Shown: piece after piece, positions 62,397 through 64,000 of the stretch
Layout of the letters: the number at the start of each line of letters is the position of its first letter
Numbering within the stretch: position 1 is the stretch's first letter
NCBI RefSeq assembly: GCF_023822005.2
Contig: NZ_CP098806.1
Span: 2,790,001 to 2,854,000, forward strand
Reading direction: 5' to 3'
Length of the DNA stretch: 64,000 bases
Source: Dyadobacter fanqingshengii
GTDB taxonomy: Bacteria; Bacteroidota; Bacteroidia; Cytophagales; Spirosomataceae
Notes under the pieces: generated by a model
The model's input: the letters and a program-made list of their open reading frames with translations, nothing else
Databases searched by the model: none
Told to the model about the DNA's origin: nothing
Made by a program: the position numbers and the translations under genes

Positions 62397-64000
62397 TTAT
62401 TGAGTTATTCGTAGTCCAGGATTTCTTCTTTCCAATGTCTTTTTGGAAATTCCAATCTGATCGTAGTAATTGGTAATTCTCTGATTATTTTTTATTCTTT
62501 CTACAATGTATCCGGCTATTGTATCACCTACTCCATTTAGCGATTTTAATGAACGAATGGCTGCCGCATCATCTGCCGCACTATTCACTGTCGTTGTTAA
62601 GTTAAAAGCAGTTTTTGGAGACGCCCCTGTTTTATAGTCTGCGAAAGAACTTGAAATACTTGTAGGATAAGAAATATCATTTGCAATTGGAGCAGGCACT
62701 GATCGGGTGCTTCCATCGGTATTTACTAACTCAGCAAAGCAGGAAAGCCTGGTCGGAACCGAAACCTCTGCTTGAAGGATTGCTCCGATTTTGTCTAGAT
62801 TTTCGGAGGAATCTAAACCGGTTGGCCAATCATCATCGTTGGGATCTTGGATTTTTGCCACCCAAGGGGAAATACTTCTACCATAAATAGCTTCCACGGA
62901 GAAATTGCTAACATTTTTTCCACTTTCAATATGATCCTTGACATGAGATTCGAACCCCCTTTCATGATCTCCATTGGCATTTTGAAAGAGAGGGGTAAGG
63001 TTTTGCCAGTCATTACCCGGCCCCCCTATATGCCAACTGAGTAAATGGCCCCTGACATAGAATGCTCTTGCTCCTTGTTTGCGATCATTGAGAATAGAAT
63101 AATTGGTATTAAACAAACTGCTGTTAGCTTCACTTCCACCTGTGCGACTCGGCGCTAGCGATGCTACCTGAGCATGAGTACCAAACCCCCCAACCATTGG
63201 TCCGTACAATGTAGGTGTATTATTTGCCGAAGCTGGAATAGCTGCATTTTGGGTCAGTGTCACCAATTCAGTAAAAAGCTGAGCAATTCGAGAATTCTTC
63301 GTGTCTTCTTGATCTGGCGAAACACCTCGAGCTTTCTCTGTCTCAATTTCTTGCGCTTTTGATCTTAAAGGAGCGATAATAGTTGCACCAATTTGCGGAT
63401 TTGCCTCCAATTCGGCTACCCAGTTTAGATAGTTGATTGGTGTGGAAGCAATGATTAATCTTGCATTTGCTCCAGTTCCTTCAAAATACATTTGATGACT
63501 ATGTCCATCATAGGTCTGAAATTTTTTCCTCAGTCCCAACCATCCCAGAACTTTATTCGCCGCTTGCCCCACTTTTTGTTTCCCGGCTTCCACTTTTCCC
63601 TGAACCTTGCCTTTGATCTTCGCTACTGCCTTCTGTACTTTCCTGACAATTGGCCTGGCCTTTATCAGGATGAGATCAATTACCCTGTAAATAGGTTTGC
63701 GTATCATCTCAATGCCGCGTTGCAACTTGTCAGCAAAATTCCCTAGCCCTACAAGCTTGGCCAGGAAGTCAATGGCGATTACAACGCCATTGGTTAGAGC
63801 CCTTATTACGTTTTCCTTAATAGCAGAAACGTTGCCCTGAACGGCCAGCCCGATCGCATCAAGGAATGAATTGACAATCTCGGCGATGCGGTCAATATTG
63901 TCCACCAGCCATTTTAGTGCCTTATATGCAGCCTGGATGAGCTTAATGAATCCAAGCCCCGGGATAAATAGTTGTGCTACCCAGAGCAAGAATTTTCTGA
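62397..64000 (-). CDS. Large protein with DNA/RNA endonuclease and helix-hairpin-helix C-terminus (5' end outside window)
   Basis: More than 530 residues, open at the window edge, so the N-terminus is missing. The visible first 150 residues are hydrophobic and amphipathic helices (VQGNVSAIKENVIRALTNG, LAKLVGLGNFADKLQRG) plus a Lys-rich stretch, similar to DUF4157-linked proteins of contractile-injection loci. The nuclease centre is YVRGHLLSWHIGGPG with DWQNLTPL and NANGDHERG, a ββα-type DNA/RNA non-specific endonuclease (RGH, then Asn and His). The C-terminus has a helix-hairpin-helix (SLNGVGDTIAGYIVERIKN in outline). Likely a toxin or effector. Confidence 0.75.
   Translation of the reverse strand, partial: RKFLLWVAQLFIPGLGFIKLIQAAYKALKWLVDNIDRIAEIVNSFLDAIGLAVQGNVSAIKENVIRALTNGVVIAIDFLAKLVGLGNFADKLQRGIEMIRKPIYRVIDLILIKARPIVRKVQKAVAKIKGKVQGKVEAGKQKVGQAANKVLGWLGLRKKFQTYDGHSHQMYFEGTGANARLIIASTPINYLNWVAELEANPQIGATIIAPLRSKAQEIETEKARGVSPDQEDTKNSRIAQLFTELVTLTQNAAIPASANNTPTLYGPMVGGFGTHAQVASLAPSRTGGSEANSSLFNTNYSILNDRKQGARAFYVRGHLLSWHIGGPGNDWQNLTPLFQNANGDHERGFESHVKDHIESGKNVSNFSVEAIYGRSISPWVAKIQDPNDDDWPTGLDSSENLDKIGAILQAEVSVPTRLSCFAELVNTDGSTRSVPAPIANDISYPTSISSSFADYKTGASPKTAFNLTTTVNSAADDAAAIRSLKSLNGVGDTIAGYIVERIKNNQRITNYYDQIGISKKTLERRNPGLRITQ

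Noticed and set aside
1..64000. CRISPR arrays or cas genes
   Set aside because: No regularly spaced direct repeats were seen, and no cas-like protein is encoded. The CHAT protein lacks a gRAMP neighbour.

Overview
The window reads as a chromosome segment of a Bacteroidota bacterium, most likely Cytophagales / Spirosomaceae (Dyadobacter-like). The reasons are a SusC/SusD pair, LytS/LytTR two-component pairs, promoter-like TAnnTTTG boxes instead of E. coli-type boxes, starts without strong Shine-Dalgarno sequences, and a Bacteroidota-style mobilization module. The genus is inference.

Region 1 (1-20,000) is housekeeping and metabolism: a partial SDR-like gene, a PAS-LuxR regulator, an AzgA-type purine permease followed directly by an exported MTA/SAH nucleosidase, a Tat-exported Gfo/Idh/MocA oxidoreductase, methionine aminopeptidase, an orphan HsdS-like half, two paralogous LytS/LytTR pairs around a truncated AraC-like gene, a HigBA-like toxin-antitoxin pair, an AhpD-like protein, an SGNH hydrolase, and an extracytoplasmic flavin/iron-reduction cluster (ankyrin protein, DUF2271 protein, PepSY-flavodoxin reductase, ApbE, AraC regulator).

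Region 2 (20,089-33,441) is a seven-gene sialic-acid operon on the minus strand: SusC, SusD, Neu5Ac lyase, a kelch (NanM-like) to sodium:solute symporter fusion, sialate O-acetylesterase, AGE-family epimerase and sialidase. A divergent FadR/GntR-type regulator faces it. Two copies of a 15-bp operator-like sequence lie in the shared intergenic region.

Region 3 (33,809-45,451) is the most remarkable part: a tightly packed five-gene minus-strand operon. In transcription order it encodes a CHAT (caspase-like) protease, a membrane-anchored STAND NTPase, an exported WG/LRR/TPR protein, a caspase fused to an alpha/beta hydrolase, and a caspase fused to a subtilase. I read it as a signal-transducing proteolytic cascade, probably a conflict or regulated-cell-death system.

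Region 4 (45,452-60,600) is AT-rich, gene-poor and island-like. It has an exported protein, an OMP-barrel protein, a trypsin-like protease with a zymogen-type activation site, a subtilase with a free-standing propeptide-like putative inhibitor, and a decayed mobilizable element (ArdA, MobA relaxase, MobC, oriT-like hairpins, a recombinase/mob-protein fusion). A terminator and a decayed flavin monooxygenase fragment follow.

Region 5 (60,681-64,000) has a PG-binding M15 peptidase and the 3' part of a large protein with a ββα-type DNA/RNA endonuclease and a C-terminal helix-hairpin-helix. These look like effector or lysis proteins of a contractile-injection or phage-like locus continuing beyond the window.

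Across regions 3 and 4 there are three caspase-clan domains, two subtilases and one trypsin within about 20 kb, a density worth following up.
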